The notes: a model not told the origin generated them from the letters alone. A stretch of DNA of 64,000 bases from Micromonospora sp. WMMD1155 (GCF_029581275.1 NZ_CP120742.1:3208001-3272000), one strand, 5' to 3'. Shown: positions 16,577-25,683, counted from the stretch's first letter. Numbers and translations are program-made.

Positions 16577-17362
16577 GTGGACCGGTACGCCAGATGGAAC
16601 GCCCTGCTCGAGATGCTGACCGAGAACGGCCGGGTCAGCGTCGAGGCGGCAGCCGAGCGGCTGGACGTCTCCCAGGCCACCATCCGGCGTGACTTCGACC
16701 AGCTCGCCCAGCAGCAGATGATCACGAGGACCCGGGGTGGCGCGGTCGCCAACGGTGTCTCGTACGACCTGCCGCTGCGCTACAAGACGGCCAAGCACTC
16801 GGCGGAGAAGCAGCGGATCGGGGCGGCCGCCGCCGCACTGGTCGCGCCGGGCACCGTGGTCGGCCTGAACGGCGGCACCACCAGCACCGAGGTGGCGAGG
16901 GCCCTCGCCGTCCGGCCGGACCTGAACACCAGCGCCGAGGGTGCCCAGCTCACCGTGGTCACCAACGCGCTGAACATCGCCAACGAGCTGCTGGTGCGAT
17001 CGCGGATGAAGGTCGTGGTGGCCGGCGGGGTGGTGCGTCCGAAGTCGTTCGAACTCGTCGGTCCGCTGGGCGGGGCGCTGCTGCGTGAGGTCACCCTGGA
17101 CGTCGCGCTGCTCGGTGTGGACGCGATCGACCCGCAGCTCGGCGCGGCCGCCCACCACGAGGGTGAGGCGGCGATGAACAACCTGATGGTGGCCCGCGCC
17201 AAGCGCGTGGTGATCATTGCCGACTCGTCCAAGTTGGGCGGCCACGCCTTCGCCCGGATCTGCCCCGTCGAGCGGGTGGAGACGCTGGTGACCGACTCCG
17301 GTGCCGCACCGGAGGTGGTGGAGGCGTTCCGCGCCGCCGGCGTGCAGGTCGTCTGCGCCTGA
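16577..17362 (+). CDS. DeoR-family transcriptional regulator of the amino-sugar operon
   Basis: A 261-aa repressor. The N-terminal HTH (VSVEAAAERLDVSQATIRRDFDQL, split around residue 20) is a textbook DeoR motif, followed by TRTRGGAVAN. The C-terminal sugar-phosphate-sensing domain contains GLNGGTTSTEVARAL, VVTNALNIANELL, LGVDAIDPQLGAAAHHEGEA and VIIADSSKLGGHAF. Start placed at GTG 16577, eight bases after GGGAGGG; the frame is open slightly further upstream, but no better start exists. It is divergent from the SIS/ROK/nagA operon and probably relieved by an amino-sugar phosphate. Confidence 0.9.
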   Translation: MDRYARWNALLEMLTENGRVSVEAAAERLDVSQATIRRDFDQLAQQQMITRTRGGAVANGVSYDLPLRYKTAKHSAEKQRIGAAAAALVAPGTVVGLNGGTTSTEVARALAVRPDLNTSAEGAQLTVVTNALNIANELLVRSRMKVVVAGGVVRPKSFELVGPLGGALLREVTLDVALLGVDAIDPQLGAAAHHEGEAAMNNLMVARAKRVVIIADSSKLGGHAFARICPVERVETLVTDSGAAPEVVEAFRAAGVQVVCA

Positions 17363-17405
17363 GCGGTCACGCTCCGTCGATGAACTAGTCCATTCGGCGC
17401 GTCGA

Positions 17406-17443
17406 TGCATACCGCGTATTGCGTGCGTCTGCATACCGCGTAT
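17406..17443 (+). promoter_or_regulatory. Paired TGCATACCGCGTAT repeats upstream of an ABC operon
   Basis: Two identical 14-bp copies lie at 17406-17419 and 17430-17443, 24 bp apart start to start, each with ATAC/GTAT symmetry. They end 40 bp before the ATPase start. Tandem spacing suggests cooperative binding by an unidentified regulator, possibly GntR- or PadR-like. No regulator gene is adjacent in this direction. Confidence 0.5.
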
Positions 17444-17483
17444 GGTGTCGGCTGTCACGCCCACCCATCGGGGGAGGTGCAGC

Positions 17484-18494
17484 TTGCCAGCTGTCCTGGA
17501 GATCGAAGGTCTACGTAAGACGTACAAGAGTCGTCGACGCGGCACCCGCAACGCGCTCGACGGCTTCGACATGCGGGTCGACGCGGGGCAGGTGCACGGC
17601 TTCCTGGGCCCCAACGGGTCCGGCAAGACCACCACGCTGCGTACCCTGCTCGGCCTGATCCGACCCGACGGCGGCCGGATGGTGCTGCTCGGGCACGACG
17701 TCCCCGACGCACTGCCCACCGTCGCCGGCCAGGTCGGCGCGATCGTGGAGAGCCCGCAGTTCTTCCCGCACTTCACGGCACGGGACACGCTGTCCCTGCT
17801 GGCCGGGGCGGGCGAGGTGCCGGCCACCCGGGTCGACGAGGTGTTGGAGCTGGTCGGGCTGCGCGACCGGGCCGGCGAGCGGGTCAAGACGTACTCGCTG
17901 GGCATGAAGCAGCGGCTCGCCGTGGCCTCGGCTCTGCTGAAGAACCCGAAGCTGCTCATCCTCGACGAGCCCGCCAACGGTCTCGACCCGGGTGGCATCC
18001 GGGAGATGCGCACGTTGATGCGCAACCTCGCCGAGTCGGGGATGACCGTGGTGTTGTCCAGCCACATCCTCGGCGAGATCCAACTGATCTGTGACTCGGT
18101 CACCATCATCTCGCTGGGTCGGCGGGTCGCGTTCGGCCCGGTCGACGAGGTGCTCGCCCAGCACTCGTCGGGTGCTGTCCGGATCCGGTTGGAGGCGGTC
18201 AGCGACCTGCCGGTGGCCACCGAGGCGCTCACCAAGGCCGGGATCCGGGTCACCGGGCACCCGGACCACCTGATGCTGGCCGGCGTCGACAAGCCCGCCG
18301 CGGTGACGCGGCTGCTCGCCGAGCACAACCTGTACGTCAGCGAGTTGGCGCCGATCGCCGTCGATCTGGAGAGCGTCTTCCTCGAACTGACCGCCACCGC
18401 GCCGGTACCCGGCCAGCACCGGCAGGTCGACGAGTCCATGAAGGTCGGCGGGACGGGTCAGCCCGGCGCCGTCGGGGGAGGGTGGGGCGCGTGA
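17484..18494 (+). CDS. ABC transporter ATP-binding protein
   Basis: A 336-aa ATPase of the CcmA/bacitracin-resistance type. Walker A FLGPNGSGKTTTL is near residue 40, and the signature YSLGMKQRLAVA, Walker B LLILDEPANGLDPGG and H-loop SSHILGEI are present. Start placed at TTG 17484 (LPAVLEIEGLRKTY), six bases after GGGGAGG; the frame is open upstream but shows no protein features there. It overlaps the permease gene by GTGA. A similar ATPase domain occurs in the fusion protein at 31475. Substrate unknown. Confidence 0.9.
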   Translation: MPAVLEIEGLRKTYKSRRRGTRNALDGFDMRVDAGQVHGFLGPNGSGKTTTLRTLLGLIRPDGGRMVLLGHDVPDALPTVAGQVGAIVESPQFFPHFTARDTLSLLAGAGEVPATRVDEVLELVGLRDRAGERVKTYSLGMKQRLAVASALLKNPKLLILDEPANGLDPGGIREMRTLMRNLAESGMTVVLSSHILGEIQLICDSVTIISLGRRVAFGPVDEVLAQHSSGAVRIRLEAVSDLPVATEALTKAGIRVTGHPDHLMLAGVDKPAAVTRLLAEHNLYVSELAPIAVDLESVFLELTATAPVPGQHRQVDESMKVGGTGQPGAVGGGWGA

Positions 18495-19507
18495 GCCTCT
18501 ATCGTACGGAGCTGCGCCGGCTCACCAAGCGGCGTTTCACCAGGTACATGACGCTGCTCGGCCTGGTGGTGCTGGCCGCGGTGGTGGTCGGCGTGTTCTT
18601 CACGAACCAGAAGATCGACGCCACGCAGCTCGCCCGGGCCGAACGTCAGGCCGACCAGCAGTACCAGGAGCAGGTGCGCTGGAGCGAGCGGGAACGCGCG
18701 GAGTGTGAGAAGGCCAAGACGGCCGGCACGCCGAACGACGGCCGCTACCCCGACGACTGCTCGGTGATCTCGCCACCGCCCCGGGAGCAGATCGAGGCGG
18801 CGTGGTTCCTGCCGTCGACCTTCGACTTCCGGAAGACGTTCGACGAGACGCTGGTCCCGTTCGCGGCGATCCTCGCGCTCGTCGGGTTCGTGATCGGCGC
18901 GTCCTTCGTCGGTGCCGAGTGGAGCACCGGCGGCATGATGAACCTGCTGCTCTGGCGGCCGAAGCGGCTCACCGTACTGCTGACCAAGCTGGCCGCGCTG
19001 CTCACCGGCATCCTGGCGGTGACGCTGCCCGCCGCGGTGCTGTGGTTCGCCGGGTTCTGGGCGGTCGCCACCTTCCGGGGTAGTACGGAGGAGATGACCT
19101 CAGGGGCCTGGCAGTCGTTCGCCCTGACCGGGTTGCGCGGCGTGGCGCTGGTGTTGGTGATCACCACCATCGGCTTCGCGCTGGCCTCACTGGGGCGGCA
19201 CACCGCGATGGCCCTGGGCGGTGTCGTAGCGCTCATGGTGGTCGGCCAGTTCGGCCTCGGCATCCTGCTCTCGATGGCGAGCGTGAAGTTCGCCGAGGCG
19301 TGGCTGCTGCCCACGTACGCGCTGGCCTGGATGACGAAGACGGTCACCCTGCAGAACTGGAACTCCTGCGAGGCGACCTACTACGGCGAGTGCAAGCCGG
19401 AGACGATGGACATCACCTGGCAGCAGTCGTCAGTGCTGTTCTCGGTCGGGTTGGTGGTGATCCTCGGGGCGGCGCTCTGGGCGATGCGCCGCCGCGACAT
19501 CTCCTGA
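18491..19507 (+). CDS. ABC-2-type transporter permease
   Basis: A 338-aa permease. It has one N-terminal helix (about 20-38), a large external loop of some 80 residues with two Cys, then five helices. The ABC-2 motif ASFVGAEWSTGGMMNLLLWRP is near residue 140. The extra loop contains CEKAKTAGTPNDGRYPDDCSV, suggesting an extracytoplasmic disulfide. Start taken as GTG 18491, overlapping the ATPase stop and 8 bp after GGGGGAGG; GTG 18482 is possible. It partners the preceding ATPase. Confidence 0.85.
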   Translation: MSLYRTELRRLTKRRFTRYMTLLGLVVLAAVVVGVFFTNQKIDATQLARAERQADQQYQEQVRWSERERAECEKAKTAGTPNDGRYPDDCSVISPPPREQIEAAWFLPSTFDFRKTFDETLVPFAAILALVGFVIGASFVGAEWSTGGMMNLLLWRPKRLTVLLTKLAALLTGILAVTLPAAVLWFAGFWAVATFRGSTEEMTSGAWQSFALTGLRGVALVLVITTIGFALASLGRHTAMALGGVVALMVVGQFGLGILLSMASVKFAEAWLLPTYALAWMTKTVTLQNWNSCEATYYGECKPETMDITWQQSSVLFSVGLVVILGAALWAMRRRDIS

Positions 19508-19611
19508 GATCCACCTGCGATGGCCCTCGGCGCACGCCGGGGGCCTTCGCGCGTCCGGGCACCGCCGCGCCGGCTGCTGCGACGGTGGTCCTCGCTGGCT
19601 AGGCTGAGCGA

Positions 19612-20040
19612 ATGTCCGCCGACGCCACCACCCCGGAGCCGTCCGCCGACGCTCGTCCGGGTGGCGTCGGGGCGACCGTTCCGACTCCCCGGTCGGCTCC
19701 GTCGATCGAGACCGCCGACGAAGCGGCGCTGCCCGTCGAGCCGGTCGGGACCGCCGACGAGTCGGCGCCGCCGGTCGAGTCCGCGCACGTCCAGCCGGTC
19801 GACCCGGCAGCCGGGTTGACCGAGCGGGAACGCGCCATCCTCGCCTTCGAGCAGCAGTGGTGGCGGCACGCCGGGGCCAAGGAGCAGGCCGTCCGGGACA
19901 CCTTCGGGGTCTCCTCGACCCGCTACTACCAACTGCTCAACGGGCTGCTGGACAATCCGGCCGCACTCGCCGCCGACCCCGTGCTGATCGGTCGACTCCG
20001 CCGGTTGCGTTCGTCACGGGCCCGCAACCGTCGCCGCTGA
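19612..20040 (+). CDS. DUF3263 protein
   Basis: A 142-aa protein. The first 65 residues are Pro/Ala/Glu-rich and probably disordered. The C-terminal part LTERERAILAFEQQWW, KEQAVRDTFGVSSTRYYQLL and DPVLIGRLRRLRSSR is the actinobacterial DUF3263 domain. It looks like a helix-turn-helix DNA-binding unit with a basic tail. TAGGCT (19600-19605) ends six bases before the ATG, implying a leaderless mRNA. Function unknown; a regulatory role is likely from the fold. Confidence 0.85.
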   Translation: MSADATTPEPSADARPGGVGATVPTPRSAPSIETADEAALPVEPVGTADESAPPVESAHVQPVDPAAGLTERERAILAFEQQWWRHAGAKEQAVRDTFGVSSTRYYQLLNGLLDNPAALAADPVLIGRLRRLRSSRARNRRR

Positions 20041-20194
20041 ACGGTTCCGCTGGTCGTTCGACACCTGAGTGAGCCGTCCGGCCAGGAATGTCACCCGACC
20101 CAGGGGGTACGCGGCCGGCGATCCGGCATCGCTGGTGGCTGGACGGTAGGCGACGGAGGGAGCGGGCGGTGACGGGTGTCAACCCTCGGCAGGT

Positions 20195-21064
20195 GTGCCG
20201 GTGATGCGGGTACGATCCGCGTCCGCGCCGGCCCCGGGCCGATCGGTCAACGAGGACCTGGTGTTCCGGATCGGCCCCCTGGTCGGCGTCCTCGACGGCG
20301 CGACAGTGCCGGAGGGCTTCGACACCGGCTGCGTGCACGGGCCGGAGTGGTACGTCCGGCACCTGGCCGCCCGGCTGGGCGTGGCGGAGGCGGTCCGCCC
20401 GGCGGCCCGGCTGATCAGCAACCTGGCCGCCGCCATCCTCGCCGTGCGCGCCGACCACGGCGAGCAGTGCGACCTCGACCATCCCGGCACCCCGTCCAGT
20501 ACGGTCTGCCTCCTGCGCGACTGTGGTGACCAGGTCGATTACCTGGTGCTCTGCGACAGCCCCCTGGTCCTGGACTGCGGCGGTCAGGTCAGCGTGGTGA
20601 CCGACAACCGGCTGGACACGGCGATGGCGGAGTTGCGGGAGACGGTCGCCGCGCTGCCGGGTGGGACGGAGGACCCGGTCACCCGGTTCCGGCACGCCGT
20701 GAGTCTCCAGCGGGAGCGGATGAACCGCACCCACGGCTACTGGGTGGCGGCGGCGGACCCCGACGCGGCCTTCCACGCGGTGACCGGGACCCTGCCCCGG
20801 CACGGCCCGACGGCGCTACGCCGGGCGGCTCTGCTCAGCGACGGGGCGTCCAGCGCGGTGGAGCAGTTCGGGTTGACCGACTGGCCCGGTCTGCTGGACC
20901 TGCTGGGCGCGGACGGTCCGGGCGGGTTGATCGACCGGGTCCGGGCCGCCGAGCGCGACCACCCCGATCGGCTGCGCCGGCACAAGGCCACCGACGATGC
21001 CTCGGTGGTGTTCTGCGAGTTCGAGCCGACCGGCCGACCACCAACGGGTGACGACAGAGCGTGA
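20195..21064 (+). CDS. PP2C-like protein phosphatase
   Basis: A 289-aa protein resembling metal-dependent PP2C phosphatases. Near the N-terminus RSVNEDLVFRIGPLVGVLDGAT recalls the NED...DG metal motif, LLSDGASSAVEQFG matches the central SDG motif, and DDASVVFCEF matches the terminal DD/DN motif. Possible starts are GTG 20195, GTG 20201 and ATG 20204, none with a strong ribosome-binding site. The stop overlaps the following GNAT gene start (GTGA). It could dephosphorylate Ser/Thr-phosphorylated proteins; activity is unproven. Confidence 0.72.
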   Translation: MPVMRVRSASAPAPGRSVNEDLVFRIGPLVGVLDGATVPEGFDTGCVHGPEWYVRHLAARLGVAEAVRPAARLISNLAAAILAVRADHGEQCDLDHPGTPSSTVCLLRDCGDQVDYLVLCDSPLVLDCGGQVSVVTDNRLDTAMAELRETVAALPGGTEDPVTRFRHAVSLQRERMNRTHGYWVAAADPDAAFHAVTGTLPRHGPTALRRAALLSDGASSAVEQFGLTDWPGLLDLLGADGPGGLIDRVRAAERDHPDRLRRHKATDDASVVFCEFEPTGRPPTGDDRA

Positions 21065-21678
21065 TGAGGAACACCCAGGCCGCCCGACCGGCCGGGACCG
21101 GTAGCCGGACCGCCAGTGCATCGCCATTGGGGTGGACTTCGGCCGATGGGGGCGGCAGACTGCGGCACGTGGCGGGTGCGGTCCGGCTGGAGCCGGTGGA
21201 CGAGCGAAACCTGGAGCCGTTGCTCTCCGTAGCGGCTGCCGAGGCGGAGCCCGGCGATGTCATGCCGCCGGTCGAGGCGCCCGCCGGCTGGTCGCTCGCC
21301 CGTCGTGAGGCGTTCCGGGAGTTCCACCGGGCGAGCTTCGGCGGGCTGGACGGCCCGACCCGCTCCCAGATGTACGCGATCCTCGCCGGTGGCGAGGTGG
21401 TGGGCATGGTGCGGATGACGCGCTGTGACGAGCCCGACACGGTGGAGACCGGGATGTGGCTCGGTCGCTCGGCGCGCGGGCAGGGGATCGGCGCGGCCGC
21501 CCTGCGGGAGTTGTTGAACGCCGCGGCGCGAGCGGGCATGCGAGTCGTCGTGGCGGAGACGACTCCGGACAACGTAGGCGCTGTCGCCGTCCTCGAAAAA
21601 TGCGGCGCGAAATTGCACGAGCAGGCTGGGAAGGTGCGCGCCGAAATCAGTCTGGATTCGACGCCTCCCGCATTCTGA
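21061..21678 (+). CDS. GNAT-family N-acetyltransferase
   Basis: A 205-aa protein with a low-complexity N-terminus (first 38 residues) and a RimJ/RimL-like GNAT domain. Seen: AVRLEPVDERNLEPLLSVA, GEVVGMVRMT, acetyl-CoA-binding RSARGQGIGAAALRELLNAA, and TPDNVGAVAVLEKCGAKL. The GTG start at 21061 overlaps the PP2C-like stop. A later GTG at 21169 would give just the domain and may be the real start. Substrate unknown. Confidence 0.8.
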   Translation: MMRNTQAARPAGTGSRTASASPLGWTSADGGGRLRHVAGAVRLEPVDERNLEPLLSVAAAEAEPGDVMPPVEAPAGWSLARREAFREFHRASFGGLDGPTRSQMYAILAGGEVVGMVRMTRCDEPDTVETGMWLGRSARGQGIGAAALRELLNAAARAGMRVVVAETTPDNVGAVAVLEKCGAKLHEQAGKVRAEISLDSTPPAF

Positions 21679-21867
21679 CGCTCCTTCAGGCGCTTCCCCT
21701 TTTCTGTTGTTCTCCCTGGTGGAGGGCGCATGAGGTCCGTTCTGAGGCGTCCCGTCACGCCTTTCCGGATCGGCGTCGGCCCCTTTCGCCGAGAGGTTTG
21801 GAACCGGTTTCGGCGGAATGGTCGTCAGGTCGGCGGCGACCGGGCAGGCCGCCGCCGACCGTCACGC

Positions 21868-22842
21868 TCAGGCCGGTACGCGGACGATGTCGTAGTCGGT
21901 GCTCGGCGTGGACTCGACGTCGAAGCGGCCGTTGACCACGTACAACGCCGAGCCGAAGAGGTCACCGGTGGCCGGTGACCGGAGCTGCGGCCCGGTGATC
22001 TCCCGCTGCACCACCCCGGCGGTGTACCCGGAGTTCAGCCGCACCACCGCGATGACGTTGGACAGGTTGCGGATCACGTGCAGGGTGCGCCCCCGCAGTA
22101 CCAGCCCGTCGGCCCGGTCCACCGAGTAGCCGCCGAGGTCGAAGAGGGCGCTGCCGCCGGTACGCGGGTCGACGCGGACCAGTCGCCCGGTCAGCATCTG
22201 CGCGACGAGCAGATCGCCGTTCGGCAGCGCCACGATCCCGTTGTTGAACGCGTCCGGCGTCGCGGCCGGACCGGTGAGCGGCAGCACCCGGAACGCGGTG
22301 TGGGCCGGCAGGCGACCGCCGGGGGCCAGCGGCACCACGTACAGCACCGGCCGGATCGAGTCGGTGAAGTAGACCGCCCGTTCGGTGATGACCAGGTCGT
22401 TGACCAGGGTGTTCGACCCGTCGTTGAACTGGTGGTGGGCCAGGCGGGCACCGGTGCGCGGGTCGTACACGCCGGCTCCGCCGGTGTAGAAGTCGGCGGT
22501 CCAGAGCCGACCCTGCCGGTCGAGTTCGAGGCCCGCCTTGGGCATACCCGGTGTGCCGGGGATCAGCACCGAGCCGCGTCCGGTGCGGAGGTCACCCCGC
22601 CACACCGCGCCGTCGAGGACCGAGCCCACGTAGACGGTCGTGCCGTGGCCGATCGTCAACCCCTCGGGCGTGAAGCCGTCGGGCAGGGCGATCCGGGCCG
22701 GGAACGGCTTCGGCGGGTGCGCCGCCGCCGCGCCGACCGTGGACAGGGTCGCCGCCGCCAGCAGCGGGACGACGAGGAGAGAGAAGAGTCTGTGCAAGGA
22801 GCACCGCCTGACGTCGGAGTGGACGACTCCACCGAGGACCAT
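21868..22842 (-). CDS. Secreted SMP-30/gluconolactonase-like beta-propeller protein
   Basis: A 324-aa exported protein. A signal peptide (hydrophobic SLLVVPLLAAATLSTVG, cleavage near AAAA-HPPK) precedes beta-propeller-like repeats: GFTPEGLTIGHGTTVYVGS, LELDRQGRLWTADF, NDLVITERAVYFTDS, FNNGIVALPNGDLLVAQ, ADGLVLRGRTLHVIRN. This is the SMP-30/LRE layout; enzymatic activity is not assured. The start is uncertain: ATG 22842 has no good ribosome-binding site, and a TTG just before the signal peptide is the alternative. Confidence 0.72.
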   Translation of the reverse strand: MVLGGVVHSDVRRCSLHRLFSLLVVPLLAAATLSTVGAAAAHPPKPFPARIALPDGFTPEGLTIGHGTTVYVGSVLDGAVWRGDLRTGRGSVLIPGTPGMPKAGLELDRQGRLWTADFYTGGAGVYDPRTGARLAHHQFNDGSNTLVNDLVITERAVYFTDSIRPVLYVVPLAPGGRLPAHTAFRVLPLTGPAATPDAFNNGIVALPNGDLLVAQMLTGRLVRVDPRTGGSALFDLGGYSVDRADGLVLRGRTLHVIRNLSNVIAVVRLNSGYTAGVVQREITGPQLRSPATGDLFGSALYVVNGRFDVESTPSTDYDIVRVPA

Positions 22843-22890
22843 GACGTTCTACGGACGGCTGGGATGCGACGAAAGGTTGTGCCGGTCCAC

Positions 22891-25101
22891 TCACTGTCGG
22901 TCAGCGGCGTACGCGGCCAGCCAGGCCACCTGGGCTGGGTCCAGCGACGGGCGTACCCGCGCCCGCGCGGTCGCCACGTGCTCGGCGGTGACCGTGGCGG
23001 CGGCGAGCGACTCACGCATGGCGGCCAGTGCCGCCTCCCGGATCAGCGCGGCGCAGTCGGCGGCGGAGAAGCCGGTCAGCTCGTCGCCGAGGGTCGACAC
23101 GTCCACGTCCGGGGCCAGCGGCACGTGCCGGGACGCGGCCCGCAGGATCTCCGCGCGGGCGGGCCCGTCCGGCGGCGGCACGTAGACCGGCCGCTCCAAC
23201 CGGCCCGGCCGCAGCAGCGCCGGGTCGACCAGGTCCGGCCGGTTCGTCGCGCCGACCACCACCACGTTGCGCAGCGTCTCCACCCCGTCCAGTTCGGTGA
23301 GCAGCGCGGCGACCACCCGGTCCGTGGTGCCGCCGTCGGTGGCCTGGCCGCGTACCGGGGCCAGCGCGTCCACCTCGTCCAGGAAGACCAGGGTGGGGGC
23401 CGCCTCCCGGGCCCGGCGGAACAACTCCCGGACCGCGCGCTCGCTCTCGCCGACCCACTTGGAGAGCAGTTCGGCGCCCTTCACCGACAGCACGTTCGCC
23501 CGCCCCGACCCGGCCAGGGCCGTGACCAGGTACGTCTTGCCGCACCCGGGCGGCCCGTAGAGCAGCACGCCACGCGGCGGCTGCACCCCGAGCCGGGCGA
23601 ACGTGTCCGGGTACGTCAAGGGCCACAACACCGACTCGGTGAGAGTCTGCTTGACCTCGTCCAGACCACCCACGTCGTCGAGGGTCACCGAGGCGAGGTC
23701 CAGGGTGGATGCCGCCATCGTGGTCGGCCGGACCACCTCCAGGGCGGCGGCGAAGTCGGTCATCGACACCGTCGGCGTCTCGGCGGACTTCTGTCGCAGC
23801 GCGGCGCGTACCCCGGCCTCCCGGACCAGCGCGGCCAGGTCCGCGGCGACGAACCCGGGGGTACGCGCGGCCACCTCGTCCAGTCGGACGTCGTCGGCCA
23901 GTGGCACCTGCCGGGTGAGCACGGTGAGCTGTTCGCGGCGGAGCGCCTGGTCGGGGAGCGGGATGCTGATCCGTAGCGACAACAGGTCCGGGGCGCGCAG
24001 CGCACTGTCGACCGCCTCCGGTCGGCTGGTGGTGCAGACGACCGCGACGCCGGCCCGGATGCTCTCCGCGAGCACCTGCCGGAACACCGTCGCGACCGGG
24101 CCGGGCTCGTCCGCCGGTGCGAGCGCATCGACGTCGCTGACCAGCAGCACCGCCGGTCCGGCGGTGCGGGCCGCCGTCGTCGCGGCGCGCAGGCGGTCGG
24201 CGGCGGCCTGGTTGGCCAGCGCGGCCACCTCCGGTGCCCAGAGCGGGTGGACGCGGGCACCGACCCGGGCGGCGACGGCCCGGACCAGGGCCGACTTCCC
24301 GGAGCCCGCCGGGCCGACGAGCAGCACCCCCAACGAGATGGTGGTGCCCAGCCGGCCCAGCACCTCCCGGTGGTGGAAGCCGAGGTCGAGCAGTTCGGTC
24401 AGCTCCTCGGCCTGGGCCCGCAGCCCGGGCAGCTCGTCCACGTCCGGGGCGTCGTCCACCCCGACCGCGTCGGCCGCCCCGGGTGGCTGCGGCGGCGTGA
24501 CGCCGACCGGGCCGGGCCCGTGGGTGGTCGCGCCGTGCTCCCAGGCGACCGCCGTGTTCATGGTGACCAGCGCGCCGGCGGCCGGCTCGACCGCGACCAC
24601 CCTGAGCAGGGTGCTGGTCCAGGCGAAACCGACGGTGTTGGCGAGGCTGCGCCGAGCCGCCTCGACCAGGCCACGCACCGACGCGTCCGGCAGCACGTCT
24701 TGCGGCAACAGCGACACGTCGTCACCGGCGGTGAGCACCTTGCCCAGCAGGGCGAGCCGGAGCATCTCCGGGCCGACCGCCGCGACCACCCCCACCGGCC
24801 CGGCCAGGACGACCCGACCCGCCGGGGTCAGCGGTGCGGGGCTGACCCGCACCTGACCACCGTCGCGCAGGCCCAGGTTGCCCAGGACCAGGTCGTCGGC
24901 GTAGAGCAGGGCGCTGCTCGCGCCCGGGGCAGCAGCCGCCACGATCCCGGCCGTCTCCCGGCGACCGGCCAGCCGGACCGGGTCACCGGGGCGCAGGCCC
25001 AGGGCGGTCATCGCCTCCGGGTGCAGCCGTACGATGCCCCGTCGGGCGTCCAGCGCGGCCGGTCGTAGGCTCGCCGTCAAGGTCAGGTCGGGTTGCGCCA
25101 C
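22891..25101 (-). CDS. CDC48/VCP-like AAA+ ATPase with degenerate first ATPase site
   Basis: A 736-aa protein. The N-domain (1-185, double-psi-barrel-like, MTALGLRPGDPVRLAGRRET) is followed by two AAA+ modules. D1 has Walker A LLVGPAGSGKSALV (about 261-273), but its Walker B reads VLLVSDVDAL where the family has DE. D2 is canonical, with Walker A YGPPGCGKTYLV (about 515-526), LVFLDEVDAL (571-580) and RPGRLERPV. Only D2 is therefore clearly hydrolytic. Such ATPases unfold or remodel proteins. The GTG start has TACGGT six bases upstream. The gene sits 36 bp after a hypothetical gene and the conservon, same strand. Confidence 0.87.
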   Translation of the reverse strand: MAQPDLTLTASLRPAALDARRGIVRLHPEAMTALGLRPGDPVRLAGRRETAGIVAAAAPGASSALLYADDLVLGNLGLRDGGQVRVSPAPLTPAGRVVLAGPVGVVAAVGPEMLRLALLGKVLTAGDDVSLLPQDVLPDASVRGLVEAARRSLANTVGFAWTSTLLRVVAVEPAAGALVTMNTAVAWEHGATTHGPGPVGVTPPQPPGAADAVGVDDAPDVDELPGLRAQAEELTELLDLGFHHREVLGRLGTTISLGVLLVGPAGSGKSALVRAVAARVGARVHPLWAPEVAALANQAAADRLRAATTAARTAGPAVLLVSDVDALAPADEPGPVATVFRQVLAESIRAGVAVVCTTSRPEAVDSALRAPDLLSLRISIPLPDQALRREQLTVLTRQVPLADDVRLDEVAARTPGFVAADLAALVREAGVRAALRQKSAETPTVSMTDFAAALEVVRPTTMAASTLDLASVTLDDVGGLDEVKQTLTESVLWPLTYPDTFARLGVQPPRGVLLYGPPGCGKTYLVTALAGSGRANVLSVKGAELLSKWVGESERAVRELFRRAREAAPTLVFLDEVDALAPVRGQATDGGTTDRVVAALLTELDGVETLRNVVVVGATNRPDLVDPALLRPGRLERPVYVPPPDGPARAEILRAASRHVPLAPDVDVSTLGDELTGFSAADCAALIREAALAAMRESLAAATVTAEHVATARARVRPSLDPAQVAWLAAYAADRQ

Positions 25102-25137
25102 CGCCCGACCGTAGCTGTCGTCAGCCAGCTCCGCCGG

Positions 25138-25647
25138 TCAGCGCCGCGGATCCAACTCGTCCAACAGTGACGGGTCCCGGCGGATCAGCTCGGCCAACCG
25201 GGCCGCCGGGTCCGGGGTCAACCCGACCGGGCCGGGAGCCCAGGCGGGCACCGTCCGGCCGGACAGCGGCCAGGTCGGTGGGGGTTCCACCGGGGCCGTC
25301 GGGGGCACCGGGCCGACAGTGACGTCCGGCCCGTCCCAGGACACCCGCATCGGGTACGTCCGCCCGTCGTGTTCCACGTGCACGGTCACCGCCAGGCCCG
25401 GATGGGCGCCGACGACCTGGCGTACCGCCTCGGCCACCTCCTCGACCGGCCCCCACCCGGTGGTGTCGCCCGAGGGATCCGCCCCCGCGTGGCGGGGATC
25501 GTGCCGGCCGGATCGGGCGTTGCCGCGCCCGAGGACCGGCTGACCCGACGGCGGTGTGGTGTCGTCCTGGTCGTTGACCCGTCGGCGCTGCGCCTCCTCG
25601 CGCCGGGCCAGTCGGGCCAACGTCTCGTCGAGGTCACCCCTCACCAC
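25138..25647 (-). CDS. Hypothetical protein between conservon and AAA+ ATPase
   Basis: A 169-aa protein I do not recognise. The N-terminus (DLDETLARLARREEAQRRR) is a charged helix. The middle is a disordered Gly/Asp/Pro stretch, and residues 75-115 (VEEVAEAVRQVVGAHPGLAV, then HVEHDGRTYPMRVSWDG) look like a small alpha/beta domain. The C-terminal helix PAARLAELIRRDPSLLDELD may be an interaction tail. GTG start after GGGAG. It has 36-bp gaps to both neighbours, so it is probably part of the same transcription unit. Confidence 0.65.
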   Translation of the reverse strand: MVRGDLDETLARLARREEAQRRRVNDQDDTTPPSGQPVLGRGNARSGRHDPRHAGADPSGDTTGWGPVEEVAEAVRQVVGAHPGLAVTVHVEHDGRTYPMRVSWDGPDVTVGPVPPTAPVEPPPTWPLSGRTVPAWAPGPVGLTPDPAARLAELIRRDPSLLDELDPRR

Positions 25648-25683
25648 ATCACTCCCTTCCCGCCACGGCCGGAGCCGGTCGGC

